A stretch of DNA of 64,000 nt from Candidatus Bathyarchaeota archaeon A05DMB-5 (lineage in GTDB: Archaea > Thermoproteota > Bathyarchaeia > Bathyarchaeales > Bathycorpusculaceae): the NCBI GenBank assembly GCA_019685655.1, contig JABFQP010000001.1:1-64000 (forward strand). The letters are read 5' to 3'. Both the position numbers and the translations under genes were made by a program. Shown here piece after piece: positions 53,213 through 61,445 of this stretch (its first letter is position 1; each line of letters starts with the position of its first letter). The notes below the pieces were generated by a model. It had not been told where the DNA came from, did not search any database, and was given only the letters and a program-made list of their open reading frames with translations.

Positions 53213-54361
53213 TTATTTTCCTCCGCTTTTAGCGATTTCGATGACGCGCTGTGCTGCTTCTTCCATACTTTCTAATACGTGTATGCCAGCTTCTGTTAGT
53301 ATTCGTTTTCCCTCTTCTTCGTTTGTTCCAACGAGTCTTATGACCATGGGTTTTGTTACTCCAACTCTTGTCTTTGCTTCGAGAATTCCCCTTGCAACTT
53401 CGTCGCATCTGGTGATTCCGCCTAGAATGTTGATGAATAGGGCGTTGACGTTTGGGTCTGAAAGCACTATTTTTAAGGCTGTGGCAATTTTGTCCGATGG
53501 AGCCCCACCGCCAACATCTAAGAAATTCGCGGGTCTTCCGCCATAATATTGGATTGTGTCAAGCGTCGCCATCACAAGCCCCGCTCCATTGCCAATAACG
53601 CCTATGTTTCCGTCCAGTTTAACGTAAGCCAAATCGTTTTTCAGAGCCTCTATCTCTTGTGGAGAAAGCTCGCTTTCCTCGCTAAGAAGCCTCTCCTTGT
53701 ACTCTGGATGTCGGAAAAGTGCATTGTCATCTATTATTATGCGGGCGTCTGCAGCGACAAATTTTCCTTCAACTGTTTCCACTAGAGGATTCATTTCAAC
53801 TAATTCAGCATCATAGTCCATGCCTACTTGGTAAAGTCTTTCAAAAATTTTTCCAAGTTCAGAAAGTTGACTGCTAGTGTAGCCAAGTTTTCTTGCTACT
53901 TGTCTAGCGTGGAAAGAACGGAAACCATGTCGGGGATTTATTAATGATTTAATGATTTTTTCTGGAGTTTGAGTGGCTACTTCTTCTATTTCCATTCCGC
54001 CGACCGCAGAGGCAATTACTACGTAGCTTTGGTTGAATCTGTCTGTGGTTATGCCGAAGTAAAGCTCCTTTTTAACTTGTATTTTCTCTTCAATCCAAAC
54101 ACTTCTCACGGGAATGCCCTTTATCTGTATACTTAACAGTTTTTCAACAGACTTCTCTGCTTCTGAGACGGAATCAGCGAAAAGTATCCCGCCAGCCTTT
54201 CCTCTTCCTGCAACCAGCACTTGCGCTTTGACGGCAAAGGGTGGTTTCAGTTTAGATAATATCTCATACGCTTGGGTCTTATCCGTTGCCAATCCGCCTT
54301 GAGGTGTTGGAATCCCATATTTTGTAAGTATGTTTTTCGCTTCATACTCGAACAGTTTCAC
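53213..54361 (-). CDS. sucC: Succinyl-CoA synthetase, beta subunit
   Basis: Beta subunit with an ATP-grasp fold, 382 residues. Segments include FEYEAKNILTKYGIPTPQGG, VLVAGRGKAGGI, EMNPLVETVEGKFVAADARIIIDDNALFRH, GNGAGLVMATLDTIQYYGG and GGGAPSDKI. GTG start with GAGGAGCG upstream. With korABC it forms the 2-oxoglutarate to succinate conversion, giving one ATP by substrate-level phosphorylation if run that way. Confidence 0.95.
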   Translation of the reverse strand: MKLFEYEAKNILTKYGIPTPQGGLATDKTQAYEILSKLKPPFAVKAQVLVAGRGKAGGILFADSVSEAEKSVEKLLSIQIKGIPVRSVWIEEKIQVKKELYFGITTDRFNQSYVVIASAVGGMEIEEVATQTPEKIIKSLINPRHGFRSFHARQVARKLGYTSSQLSELGKIFERLYQVGMDYDAELVEMNPLVETVEGKFVAADARIIIDDNALFRHPEYKERLLSEESELSPQEIEALKNDLAYVKLDGNIGVIGNGAGLVMATLDTIQYYGGRPANFLDVGGGAPSDKIATALKIVLSDPNVNALFINILGGITRCDEVARGILEAKTRVGVTKPMVIRLVGTNEEEGKRILTEAGIHVLESMEEAAQRVIEIAKSGGK

Positions 54362-54374
54362 ATCAATTCGCTCC

Positions 54375-54833
54375 TCACTTTATGCTTTCTATAGTAACGT
54401 AAGATTTTGTGTCTTGTATTCCCTCAATAGCAGATAACCTTTTCAGAACTTCGTCAAGTTTTTCACGGTCAACTATCAACAATGCGTCAACGTCACCAGC
54501 TATTCTGAAAGCCCTTTGAAGAGCAAGTTCCTTAACCTTTTCGTAAGCGTACATTCTCTTGTGAGGAGACACCTTAAGAAACACAAAAGCGGGAGCAGAC
54601 GTTATCCCAAGCACATCCAGCCCTTTCTCAGTTACGTCTATAAACCCTCTACCTGTGCGTATATAATTCAAGTCTCTAAGTTTTCTCAGGTGAACATTTA
54701 ATGCTTGCCTACTTATGCCCAACTGCCTTGCCAACTCATCCTGTTTCACATGCAACGTGTATGTGCTTGTGGATTTGCCTCTTTCATACAACATCCGCAG
54801 TATTTTCAACGAACGCCTTGTTAGTGCCTCCAA
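54375..54833 (-). CDS. Lrp/AsnC-like transcriptional regulator
   Basis: The 152-residue protein has a winged helix (residues about 5-70: VKQDELARQLGISRQALNVHLRKLRDLNYIRTG) and an Lrp-type ligand-binding C-terminus (YEKVKELALQRAFRIAGDVDALLIV). TTG start, with GAGGAAG six bases upstream; an ATA lies directly before that TTG in frame, so the start is not settled. It is 13 bases upstream of sucC and on the same strand, so it may control the succinyl-CoA genes or itself. Confidence 0.8.
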   Translation of the reverse strand: MEALTRRSLKILRMLYERGKSTSTYTLHVKQDELARQLGISRQALNVHLRKLRDLNYIRTGRGFIDVTEKGLDVLGITSAPAFVFLKVSPHKRMYAYEKVKELALQRAFRIAGDVDALLIVDREKLDEVLKRLSAIEGIQDTKSYVTIESIK

Positions 54834-55034
54834 TATTTCTTCCTCTTTTTAACATTTTGTTAAGGTTGAATTTTACAATAGTAGGGATTATTTAAAAGTT
54901 TAGCAAATAAAAATCATGAAGCATGAGCAGTTTTCAGCCGTTAACTAGAAGTATAAACCGTAATGTATTTATTTGTCGATAAAAATGGTTATGAAGCCAT
55001 AAAAAATGGAAAAACTAGGAGTGAGGCGGTCAGT

Positions 55035-55313
55035 ATGTCAGAAAGCAACTCGGTATTGATCGGAAATAAGCCAGTAATGAACTACGTACTGGCTTGCATA
55101 ACCCTCTTTCACGGCGGAGCAAAAGAAGTAAATGTTAAAGCAAGAGGGCGATCTATAAGTCGTGCCGTAGACGTCGTCGAGGTCGTTAGACGCCGATTCC
55201 TGCCAGACGTAAAGATCAAGAAAGTCGGCATTGGAACGGAACAAATGGCACCCAGAGAAGAGGGTAGCACGCCCACAAACGTAAGCACAATCGAGATAAC
55301 CCTAGAACGCTAA
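55035..55313 (+). CDS. albA: DNA/RNA-binding protein Alba (second copy)
   Basis: From ATG 55035, which follows GTGAGG, the product has 92 residues with the Alba core [48 protein letters not shown] and MAPREEG. The frame is open from 54963, but the extra residues are unlike the family. A TATA-like ATTTAAAAG near 54889-54897 implies a leader of about 110 bases, similar in length to that of the first Alba. The two copies could differ in regulation or form mixed dimers. Confidence 0.94.
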   Translation: MSESNSVLIGNKPVMNYVLACITLFHGGAKEVNVKARGRSISRAVDVVEVVRRRFLPDVKIKKVGIGTEQMAPREEGSTPTNVSTIEITLER

Positions 55314-55378
55314 ACAGCGTTCGCGTAAATGTTCAGAGCTCCGCCCCCCTCCTTTATTTGTGGAGGGCACTGTTTCAG

Positions 55379-55888
55379 GTGAAAACAGTATTATGTAGTT
55401 TCTGTTTAAAGAGTGGGATACTGTGTCAGAAGTGTTCGGCTAAGTTAAAGTCTGGAGAAATAAGTGAGCTTGATTTGAGGATTGCTCGTTTGTTATTGTC
55501 TTTAGAGGAGAGGTATCCTTCTCTTCAGAATGTTTATTTTCACGGTGCGGTTGAGGTGGATGGGACTTTGGCTTTGGTTGTTGGGCATGGTGATGTTCCT
55601 CGGCTTTTGGGTTATGGTGGTAAGATTATGAAGGCGTTGAGTGAGGAGACTGGCAGGAAAGTTCGTGTTTTGGAGTATGGGGTTGATGACCGTAAGTTTT
55701 TGGAGGATTTGTTTGCGCCTTTGAGCATAATGACTATTAACACTATTTGGTTGCCTGATGGAACTACGGAGACTAGGGTGATTTTGAAGAAGCGGCGTGG
55801 TGCGCAACCGCCTTTTGATGTAAAGGCTTTAAAGGAGATTGCGCGTAAGGTTCGGAACATGGTCTTGCGTGTGGAGTTTGCGGATTAA
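55379..55888 (+). CDS. KH-domain protein, NusA-like, with N-terminal zinc knuckles
   Basis: From GTG 55379 (GGAGG at 55362-55366), about 169 residues. An N-terminal CSFCLKSGILCQKC zinc motif leads to two alpha-beta KH-like modules. The second has GYGGKIMKALSEETGRKVRVLE with the GGKI loop typical of KH RNA binding. Archaeal NusA-like proteins have this layout. The aspS gene follows on the same strand. It may act in transcription elongation or translation. Confidence 0.8.
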   Translation: MKTVLCSFCLKSGILCQKCSAKLKSGEISELDLRIARLLLSLEERYPSLQNVYFHGAVEVDGTLALVVGHGDVPRLLGYGGKIMKALSEETGRKVRVLEYGVDDRKFLEDLFAPLSIMTINTIWLPDGTTETRVILKKRRGAQPPFDVKALKEIARKVRNMVLRVEFAD

Positions 55889-55906
55889 AGGTTTGGCGGT
55901 GAAATT

Positions 55907-57226
55907 GTGAAGTTAGATTCTCTTGGTGAGTGGCGCAGAACGCACTATACTGTTGAGGTTAAGCCTGAAATGGATGGTGAGGAAGTTACTGTTTTTGGTT
56001 GGGTTCAAGATGTTCGGGATTTGGGTGGCATTCGGTTTATTATATTGCAGGACCGTGAAGGAACTGTTCAAGTTACTGTTCCAAAGAAAAAGGTGCCCAG
56101 CGAAGTTTTGTCGAAGTCTGACGTGTTGCAGAGAAGGTATAGTATAGGCGTGAAGGGTGTTGTAAAAAAGACAGACATGACCCCAAGAGGCATCGAAGTA
56201 ATACCGAAGGAGATTAAAATTTTCAGCATTGCCGCTTCTCAATTGCCTATTGACACAACTGGAAAAACGCTTGCAAATCTGGAGGTTCGATTGGATGCGC
56301 GTGCGTTGGACCTTTGCCAAGAAGAAAACACGGCGGTTTTCAAAGTGCAGCATGTAGCCGTAGAGGCAATACGGGATTTTTTGTTTGAAAGAGGATTTTT
56401 GGAGGTGCATACGCCACGGATAATTGCGTCCGCAACTGAAGGCGGTGCGGCTCTTTTTCAGGTTGATTATTTTGGGCGGAAGGCGTTTCTTGCGCAGAGT
56501 CCGCAGTTGTATAAGGAGCAGTTGGTGATGAGTTTGGAGAAGGTTTTTGAGGTTGGTCCTTTTTTTAGGGCTGAGGAGTCGCATACTCGTCTTCATTCAA
56601 GCGAGTTTATTTCTGTGGATATTGAGCAGGCTTTTGCTGATGTTGAGAATGTAATGCGGTTGCTTGAGCAGTTGATGCGGCATGTTTGCATAACTGTCCG
56701 TGAGAAATGTGGGAGAGAACTGGCAGTGCTGAAATATTCTGTGGAAGTGCCGGAATTGCCTCTGAAACGCTTAAGGTATGATGACGCACTGCGTGAATTG
56801 AAACGTGAAGGCATAGAGATTCCATGGGGAGAAGACATACCTACACCAGCGCTTAGGAAATTAGGCAAGATTCATCCGTACCTTTATTTTATAACCGAGT
56901 GGCCGACGCATTCCAAGGCTTTTTACATAAAGCCGCGAGATGATAATCCGGAATTATGTGAAGGTTTTGATTTGATGTGGCGGTGGATAGAACTCGTGTC
57001 TGGAGGAACGAGAATTGCTTCTAAAGAGCTTTTAATAGAGCGGTTGAAGGAGAAAGGCTTGAATCCGGAATCTTTTAGGCATCATTTGCAAGCGTTTGAT
57101 TATGGGATGCCTCCACATGCTGGTTGGGCTATTGGGCTGGAGAGGTTGACTATGATGTTGACTGGAAAAAGGAACATTCGGGAAGTGACGCTTTATCCAC
57201 GAGACAAATTTAGGTTGACACCTTAA
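55907..57226 (+). CDS. aspS: Aspartyl-tRNA synthetase
   Basis: Class IIb synthetase, 439 residues. An OB-fold anticodon domain (about 25-115, with GWVQDVRDLGG) precedes the catalytic core. Motif 2 (FRAEESHTRLHSSEF) and motif 3 (GWAIGLERLTMML) are clear. From memory of T. kodakarensis AspRS, position 26 (Trp in the tRNA-nondiscriminating enzyme, His in discriminating ones) is Gln34 here. Position 85 (Lys versus Pro) is Pro. That favours an Asp-only enzyme and a separate AsnRS elsewhere, though the Gln is unusual. GTG start 18 bases after the KH gene. Confidence 0.95.
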   Translation: MKLDSLGEWRRTHYTVEVKPEMDGEEVTVFGWVQDVRDLGGIRFIILQDREGTVQVTVPKKKVPSEVLSKSDVLQRRYSIGVKGVVKKTDMTPRGIEVIPKEIKIFSIAASQLPIDTTGKTLANLEVRLDARALDLCQEENTAVFKVQHVAVEAIRDFLFERGFLEVHTPRIIASATEGGAALFQVDYFGRKAFLAQSPQLYKEQLVMSLEKVFEVGPFFRAEESHTRLHSSEFISVDIEQAFADVENVMRLLEQLMRHVCITVREKCGRELAVLKYSVEVPELPLKRLRYDDALRELKREGIEIPWGEDIPTPALRKLGKIHPYLYFITEWPTHSKAFYIKPRDDNPELCEGFDLMWRWIELVSGGTRIASKELLIERLKEKGLNPESFRHHLQAFDYGMPPHAGWAIGLERLTMMLTGKRNIREVTLYPRDKFRLTP

Positions 57227-57361
57227 CAATTGTTTGAAGCGGTAGCAAACTGGGTGATAGCCTTATTTTTTAAAGCTCTCTGTGGTTGTTAGCCCCCCTT
57301 ATAAATAGGTTCAATTTGCGTCTCAATCTCTGATAGAATGGATGTGATGTGTATGATTGTG

Positions 57362-58105
57362 TTACTTTTTCAGTTCTTCGATTAATCTGACCAGTTGGCT
57401 TACTATGTAATCGTTTATGAATTTTCCTTTTTCAGCCGAAGCCACCGTTGGGTCGCCCCGTATTCCTTCAGGCAAAAATTCTCTTGGATTCACAATTATT
57501 TCGAATCTTGGAAGTTTCTGAAAATTCTTTTGCCCTTTTTCCTTTATTAGGTCAGGTCGTATTGCCATTATCCGTGAGGTTTCAATCGTGCCGCCGTGTC
57601 CGTCTTTTTCGTCGAAATATTTTCCGCGGAGTTCATACGCAAAATCGTAGTCGGAGCACACTATTATTCGCAGTTTTTGCTTTTCAGCGTCCTCTCTATG
57701 TTTCCACATTACATGGTGCGCGGCAAGTCTTAAGGCAGCCATCTGCTCCTCGTCTGCGTGACCGCTGAGGATTAAGAATCGTTTGAATCCGTTGCGTATG
57801 AATTCTTCGATTATTTCTCTGGTGATTCTGTAAAGTGATCGGAAGCTTACAGAGATTGTTCCTGGAAAAATGCGTGTGGTTGTGCAGATGCCATATTTTA
57901 ATGGTGGCGCGACTAGGCTGTGGGTTTTTTTGGCTACTTCAACTGCAATGTATTCTGGTTGTAGGCTATCAGTGCAAAGCGGCAAGTGAGAGCCGTGCTC
58001 TTCGACGCTTCCAACTGGAAGAATTATTACCTTGTTTGTTGCCGCCGCTTCTTTTATTTCTTTCATTGTTAACTCAGCAAACCAAACCGTGCTTTCTGAA
58101 GCCAT
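57362..58105 (-). CDS. Creatininase-family amidohydrolase (ArfB-like)
   Basis: The 247-residue protein has the family motif LPVGSVEEHGSHLPLCTDSL with the metal-binding Glu and His, GHADEEQMAALRLA and the later DGHGGTIETS. In archaea this family includes the ArfB deformylase of riboflavin and F420 synthesis; which reaction applies here is not readable. GGAAGGG lies six bases before the ATG. Confidence 0.85.
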   Translation of the reverse strand: MASESTVWFAELTMKEIKEAAATNKVIILPVGSVEEHGSHLPLCTDSLQPEYIAVEVAKKTHSLVAPPLKYGICTTTRIFPGTISVSFRSLYRITREIIEEFIRNGFKRFLILSGHADEEQMAALRLAAHHVMWKHREDAEKQKLRIIVCSDYDFAYELRGKYFDEKDGHGGTIETSRIMAIRPDLIKEKGQKNFQKLPRFEIIVNPREFLPEGIRGDPTVASAEKGKFINDYIVSQLVRLIEELKK

Positions 58106-58162
58106 AACAGTTCCCTTCCAATGCTTAATGCGGTTTAGGAGAATAAAGTTTTGTTTTTAAAC

Positions 58163-59539
58163 TTAGAATCCTGCTTTTATTGGGTTTCGCGGTTTCATTA
58201 TTTCTCTTAGAAAAATTGTTGCGTATGAGCCACGGTATAACATGAAGCTTACTTCGGCGATATGCTTGGACGAGTGTGTAAAGTCTTTTTCTATCTTGTC
58301 TAAGGAAAAATTGTTTAGTGGAGTTATGGCGGCTCGCAGTTCTCCTTTCGTGGTTGTTTCCGGCATCGCTTTGATTCTAAAGTTTTCTTGAGTTACGCCT
58401 TCTTCTTCAAGAATTTGTTTTTCGATTTCTCCTTGAACGCCTTGCGAGGTTCGCTGTTTCAAACCTATTAAAGGAAGAGCTAAACGCATCTTTCCAGCAA
58501 CGACTGCATCGTTAATTTCTTTAAGCGTTTGTAGGTTTGCTGTTCTATACATTGTGGTCATTGGCAATCCGGAGTGTTCAATGTTCACAACATAATCTCC
58601 AACTTCAATTTTATTCAATGCAAAACCGCTTGTGATTCTCTTGCTTAGAAACTTGTTGAAGAGATAAGATTGATAGGCTTGTGGAAAGAGTAGACGCAAT
58701 TTTGTTGGTAGTCGTCGGAAGGCGCCTACGAAATCGTCTGGTTTTTGAATTAAGTGCCGGAGCATCAGCCGTTCATAACGTAGTTGCTTCGGAAAATTCT
58801 TTAGCGCTTGCTTAAAATCTTGTGTGGCTTTTAATTCTTTGCGTGCTTGTCTTGATTCTGGATGCTCGTAGGGGCTGGGCTTAGCCAAAAAAAGCATGGT
58901 TGCCTTCTTGAAGTTGCCTTTAACAAGAGCCTTACCCACAAGATGCGTTATTGGGCGTGTTGTGCCGAAACGCTGATGACCGAAAAAGTTGGGAACACCG
59001 CCTACTGCTTTGAGTTCTTCAACGATTTTTGCAGTTCTCTTTTCTATTGCGGATTTGGAGTGGCGTATTGCTCTGATTGTGATGTTAAAATTGTTTCCCA
59101 AGAGGTAATATGGTGAAAGTTTACTGCGAAAATAGCCTACGGGATGGATTTCTATGTCCTTGACTTTAATCTGCCGAAGTGTTTCGGCTGTTACGCCTTC
59201 AATTGTGATGTGCTGAGCTGTGAGAGCCTTAGCGTCTTTTATGCCCGCAATGTGAATTTGCCCAGTGCTTACGCCAATTTGCTCTGCAATCATTCTAATG
59301 GCTTGGAACGTGTCCCAATTTCGCTTAACCATAACGCATAGTAGATAACGGTCTCTTGTTGATGATACACCTAATGGTTGGTGCCCCAGAGTGTGGTTAA
59401 CTTCGGCTTTGGAACCGTCAACCAACACTTCTTTAACAACAAAATCCTTAACAGACTGCCGAATAACTCCGCCGACACCAGAAGAAGCGGTAGCATAAAC
59501 TTCAATGCCGATTAACTTCTCAACTTTAGGAACAAACAA
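58163..59539 (-). CDS. truD: tRNA pseudouridine synthase TruD
   Basis: Makes pseudouridine 13 in tRNA. The 458 residues show VKDFVVKEV, the catalytic Asp in HIAGIKDAKALTAQ (about residue 103), GNNFNITIRAI, NFFGHQRFGTTRPITH and SYLFNKFLSKRI with the TruD-type insertion domain. TTG start. It is followed upstream by pth2 in a translation-related group, a common archaeal pair. Confidence 0.93.
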   Translation of the reverse strand: MFVPKVEKLIGIEVYATASSGVGGVIRQSVKDFVVKEVLVDGSKAEVNHTLGHQPLGVSSTRDRYLLCVMVKRNWDTFQAIRMIAEQIGVSTGQIHIAGIKDAKALTAQHITIEGVTAETLRQIKVKDIEIHPVGYFRSKLSPYYLLGNNFNITIRAIRHSKSAIEKRTAKIVEELKAVGGVPNFFGHQRFGTTRPITHLVGKALVKGNFKKATMLFLAKPSPYEHPESRQARKELKATQDFKQALKNFPKQLRYERLMLRHLIQKPDDFVGAFRRLPTKLRLLFPQAYQSYLFNKFLSKRITSGFALNKIEVGDYVVNIEHSGLPMTTMYRTANLQTLKEINDAVVAGKMRLALPLIGLKQRTSQGVQGEIEKQILEEEGVTQENFRIKAMPETTTKGELRAAITPLNNFSLDKIEKDFTHSSKHIAEVSFMLYRGSYATIFLREIMKPRNPIKAGF

Positions 59540-59561
59540 GCCACATAACGCTCTTTTAAAG

Positions 59562-59924
59562 CTAAAAGAGAGGAAGCCTACCAGTTAACCTATCCACCTT
59601 CTCAACCGGTGCTGGACCAATTCCTAAACAAGTAACAGTTCCCGGCGGAATCTCAGTCAAACCTCTATCAACAATCAATGCACAAGGCAACACTAACTCT
59701 TTCGCTTGTTTCTCTAACTCTAACAATTCCTTTTCGCTTTTCACCTTAACAGCTATTTTGCATTGTCCTTCACTTAACCAATTTTCCCACCATGCCTTGT
59801 GGTGTTTGCGGGCTTCTTCTGCCGCAGAAACCGCCGCATGACCCGCTTGAGCAGCAACTTTACCCTTACTCAAACGTAAATCAGAACGAAAAACAACCAC
59901 TTGCTTATAACGAAACTTGCTCAT
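59562..59924 (-). CDS. pth2: Peptidyl-tRNA hydrolase, archaeal Pth2 type
   Basis: Releases tRNA from stalled peptidyl-tRNA. The 120-residue protein is fully typical: KQVVVFRSDLRLSKGKVAAQAGHAAVSAAEEA, then WLSEGQCKIAVKVKSEKEL, LIVDRGLTEIPPGTVTCLGIGPAP and VEKVDRLTGRLPLF. ATG 59924 is the right start; the frame extends to 60038 only by overlapping the geranylgeranyl reductase gene. Confidence 0.95.
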   Translation of the reverse strand: MSKFRYKQVVVFRSDLRLSKGKVAAQAGHAAVSAAEEARKHHKAWWENWLSEGQCKIAVKVKSEKELLELEKQAKELVLPCALIVDRGLTEIPPGTVTCLGIGPAPVEKVDRLTGRLPLF

Positions 59925-59964
59925 GCGCTTCCAACCGTCCCTAACAGTTTGTTCTCCAGAGATT

Positions 59965-61191
59965 TTAAGGATTCGCAGACAAATGGAGAAAGAATAGGTA
60001 GAAAAGAGCCGAGAGAATCCGTGGGCTCCGCAGAGCATGTATGAGCGCTTGTCCTTGAAAATCTATGTCTTCAACATTTCGAAAAGTTTTATCCAGACCT
60101 AATTTTGTGCAGAAACCAATGGCATCATCCATTTTCTTATCAGACATCGCATTGAGCGTTTTCCTTATTCTAAGCATGGCTTTCATGTCAAAACCTAAAA
60201 GTTTCTCACATCGCCTCTGATATTTGCTTAGAAAAATGGTAGAAAAATCATCCGCGTATAAAGCTTCACGTGCCACTTCAGCGGCAATTCTTGCACAGTT
60301 CATTCCCATAACCACTCCGCCGCCAGTTGTGGGCTTCACTTGAGATGCAACATCACCGACTGCTAAAAAACCGTTCGAATATGCTTTCGGAATTAGTCCT
60401 CCCAGCGATATCGGGTGAAAAGTGGTTCGCAATATTCTTGCTGCACGCAATTTCTTGGAAGCCACTGGATGATTGCACATCAATTTCTGCAAAAACTCCT
60501 TCGGATTTCCAATTTGCGCTGCTAAACCCACTTTCGCCTTTCCATCTCGCTTCGGAGCCAACCACGCATAAAAACCCGGCGCATAGTGTTTTCCAAGAAA
60601 AACTTCAACTATGTCTGGCTCTACGTCTTTAACGTTTTCAACCTCCGCCTGCACAGCATTAACAAGCATTTCACTGTTTAGCGTTTGCAAGCCAGTTTGC
60701 CTCAAAATTCGCGAAGAAATTCCCTCAGCGTCAACTACAAATTTAGCCGTAAACTCACAGTCAACTTCGCCGTTCAGCCTTACTAATGCACCCTTTACAA
60801 AACCGTTCTCAACGATTAATGATTTAACCTGCGAATTTAGGCAATATTGCGCGCCAACTTTTTCTGCCTTTTTTGCAATGTGCTTGTCAAATAAAGCACG
60901 GTTAACAATACATGTTACAGGTTGAGAAAAACGAACTGAGAGGGTTTTTCCGCTGGGCGAGTGAAAGTTTGCTCCATAAAAAACGTTTTCAACAATCTCA
61001 TCGGGAAGCGGATAAAGCCCCAGAGTCCTTAAGCCCTTGATGCTTAAGTGTCCAGTGCAATGGCATGGAACACCAATTTCTTCATGTTCCTCAAAAACCC
61101 TAACGTTAAAGCCATGCTTTGCCAAGTTTAGAGCCGCAAATGACCCGCATGGTCCACCCCCAACAATAATGGCGTCTGAAACTGTTTCCAT
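59965..61191 (-). CDS. Geranylgeranyl reductase family flavoprotein
   Basis: FAD-dependent enzyme that saturates the isoprenoid chains of archaeal ether lipids. The N-terminal FAD loop AIIVGGGPCGSFAALNLAKHG, the later GDVASQVKPTTGGGVVMGM and the substrate-side signature FYAWLAPKRDGKAKVGLA are all present. About 408 residues from ATG 61191 (GTG at 61200 is nine bases upstream in frame). Pth2 follows on the same strand. Confidence 0.9.
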   Translation of the reverse strand: METVSDAIIVGGGPCGSFAALNLAKHGFNVRVFEEHEEIGVPCHCTGHLSIKGLRTLGLYPLPDEIVENVFYGANFHSPSGKTLSVRFSQPVTCIVNRALFDKHIAKKAEKVGAQYCLNSQVKSLIVENGFVKGALVRLNGEVDCEFTAKFVVDAEGISSRILRQTGLQTLNSEMLVNAVQAEVENVKDVEPDIVEVFLGKHYAPGFYAWLAPKRDGKAKVGLAAQIGNPKEFLQKLMCNHPVASKKLRAARILRTTFHPISLGGLIPKAYSNGFLAVGDVASQVKPTTGGGVVMGMNCARIAAEVAREALYADDFSTIFLSKYQRRCEKLLGFDMKAMLRIRKTLNAMSDKKMDDAIGFCTKLGLDKTFRNVEDIDFQGQALIHALRSPRILSALFYLFFLHLSANP

Positions 61192-61205
61192 CGAATGCAC
61201 ACTGA

Positions 61206-61439
61206 CTACGTTACAAGCTCAACCCGTCTTTTGCCCCGAGCCAACGACATAGTCCGAATTTTCCCGCCGATTTCCAACCGCATCAAAAGCTCATTGAAGT
61301 CCTTAAAGCCCAAATCTTCATATTCTTCGCTTAACGCATCGAACAACTCCGTGTCTGTCATCGCGCCTTTCTTCTTCAAAATCTCCAACAAAACGAAATA
61401 GGCGGGATGTGTCTTCCAAGTTTTAACTGGCAAGACCAT
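61206..61439 (-). CDS. Small winged-helix protein next to CDC48
   Basis: The 77-residue protein has a winged helix: LLEILKKKGAMTDTELFDALSEEYEDLGFKDFNELLMRLEIGGKIRTM. I recall this short protein as a common neighbour of archaeal CDC48 genes. GGAG lies three bases before the ATG. It may be a regulator or a CDC48 accessory; no direct evidence. Confidence 0.75.
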   Translation of the reverse strand: MVLPVKTWKTHPAYFVLLEILKKKGAMTDTELFDALSEEYEDLGFKDFNELLMRLEIGGKIRTMSLARGKRRVELVT

Positions 61440-61445
61440 GCGCTC

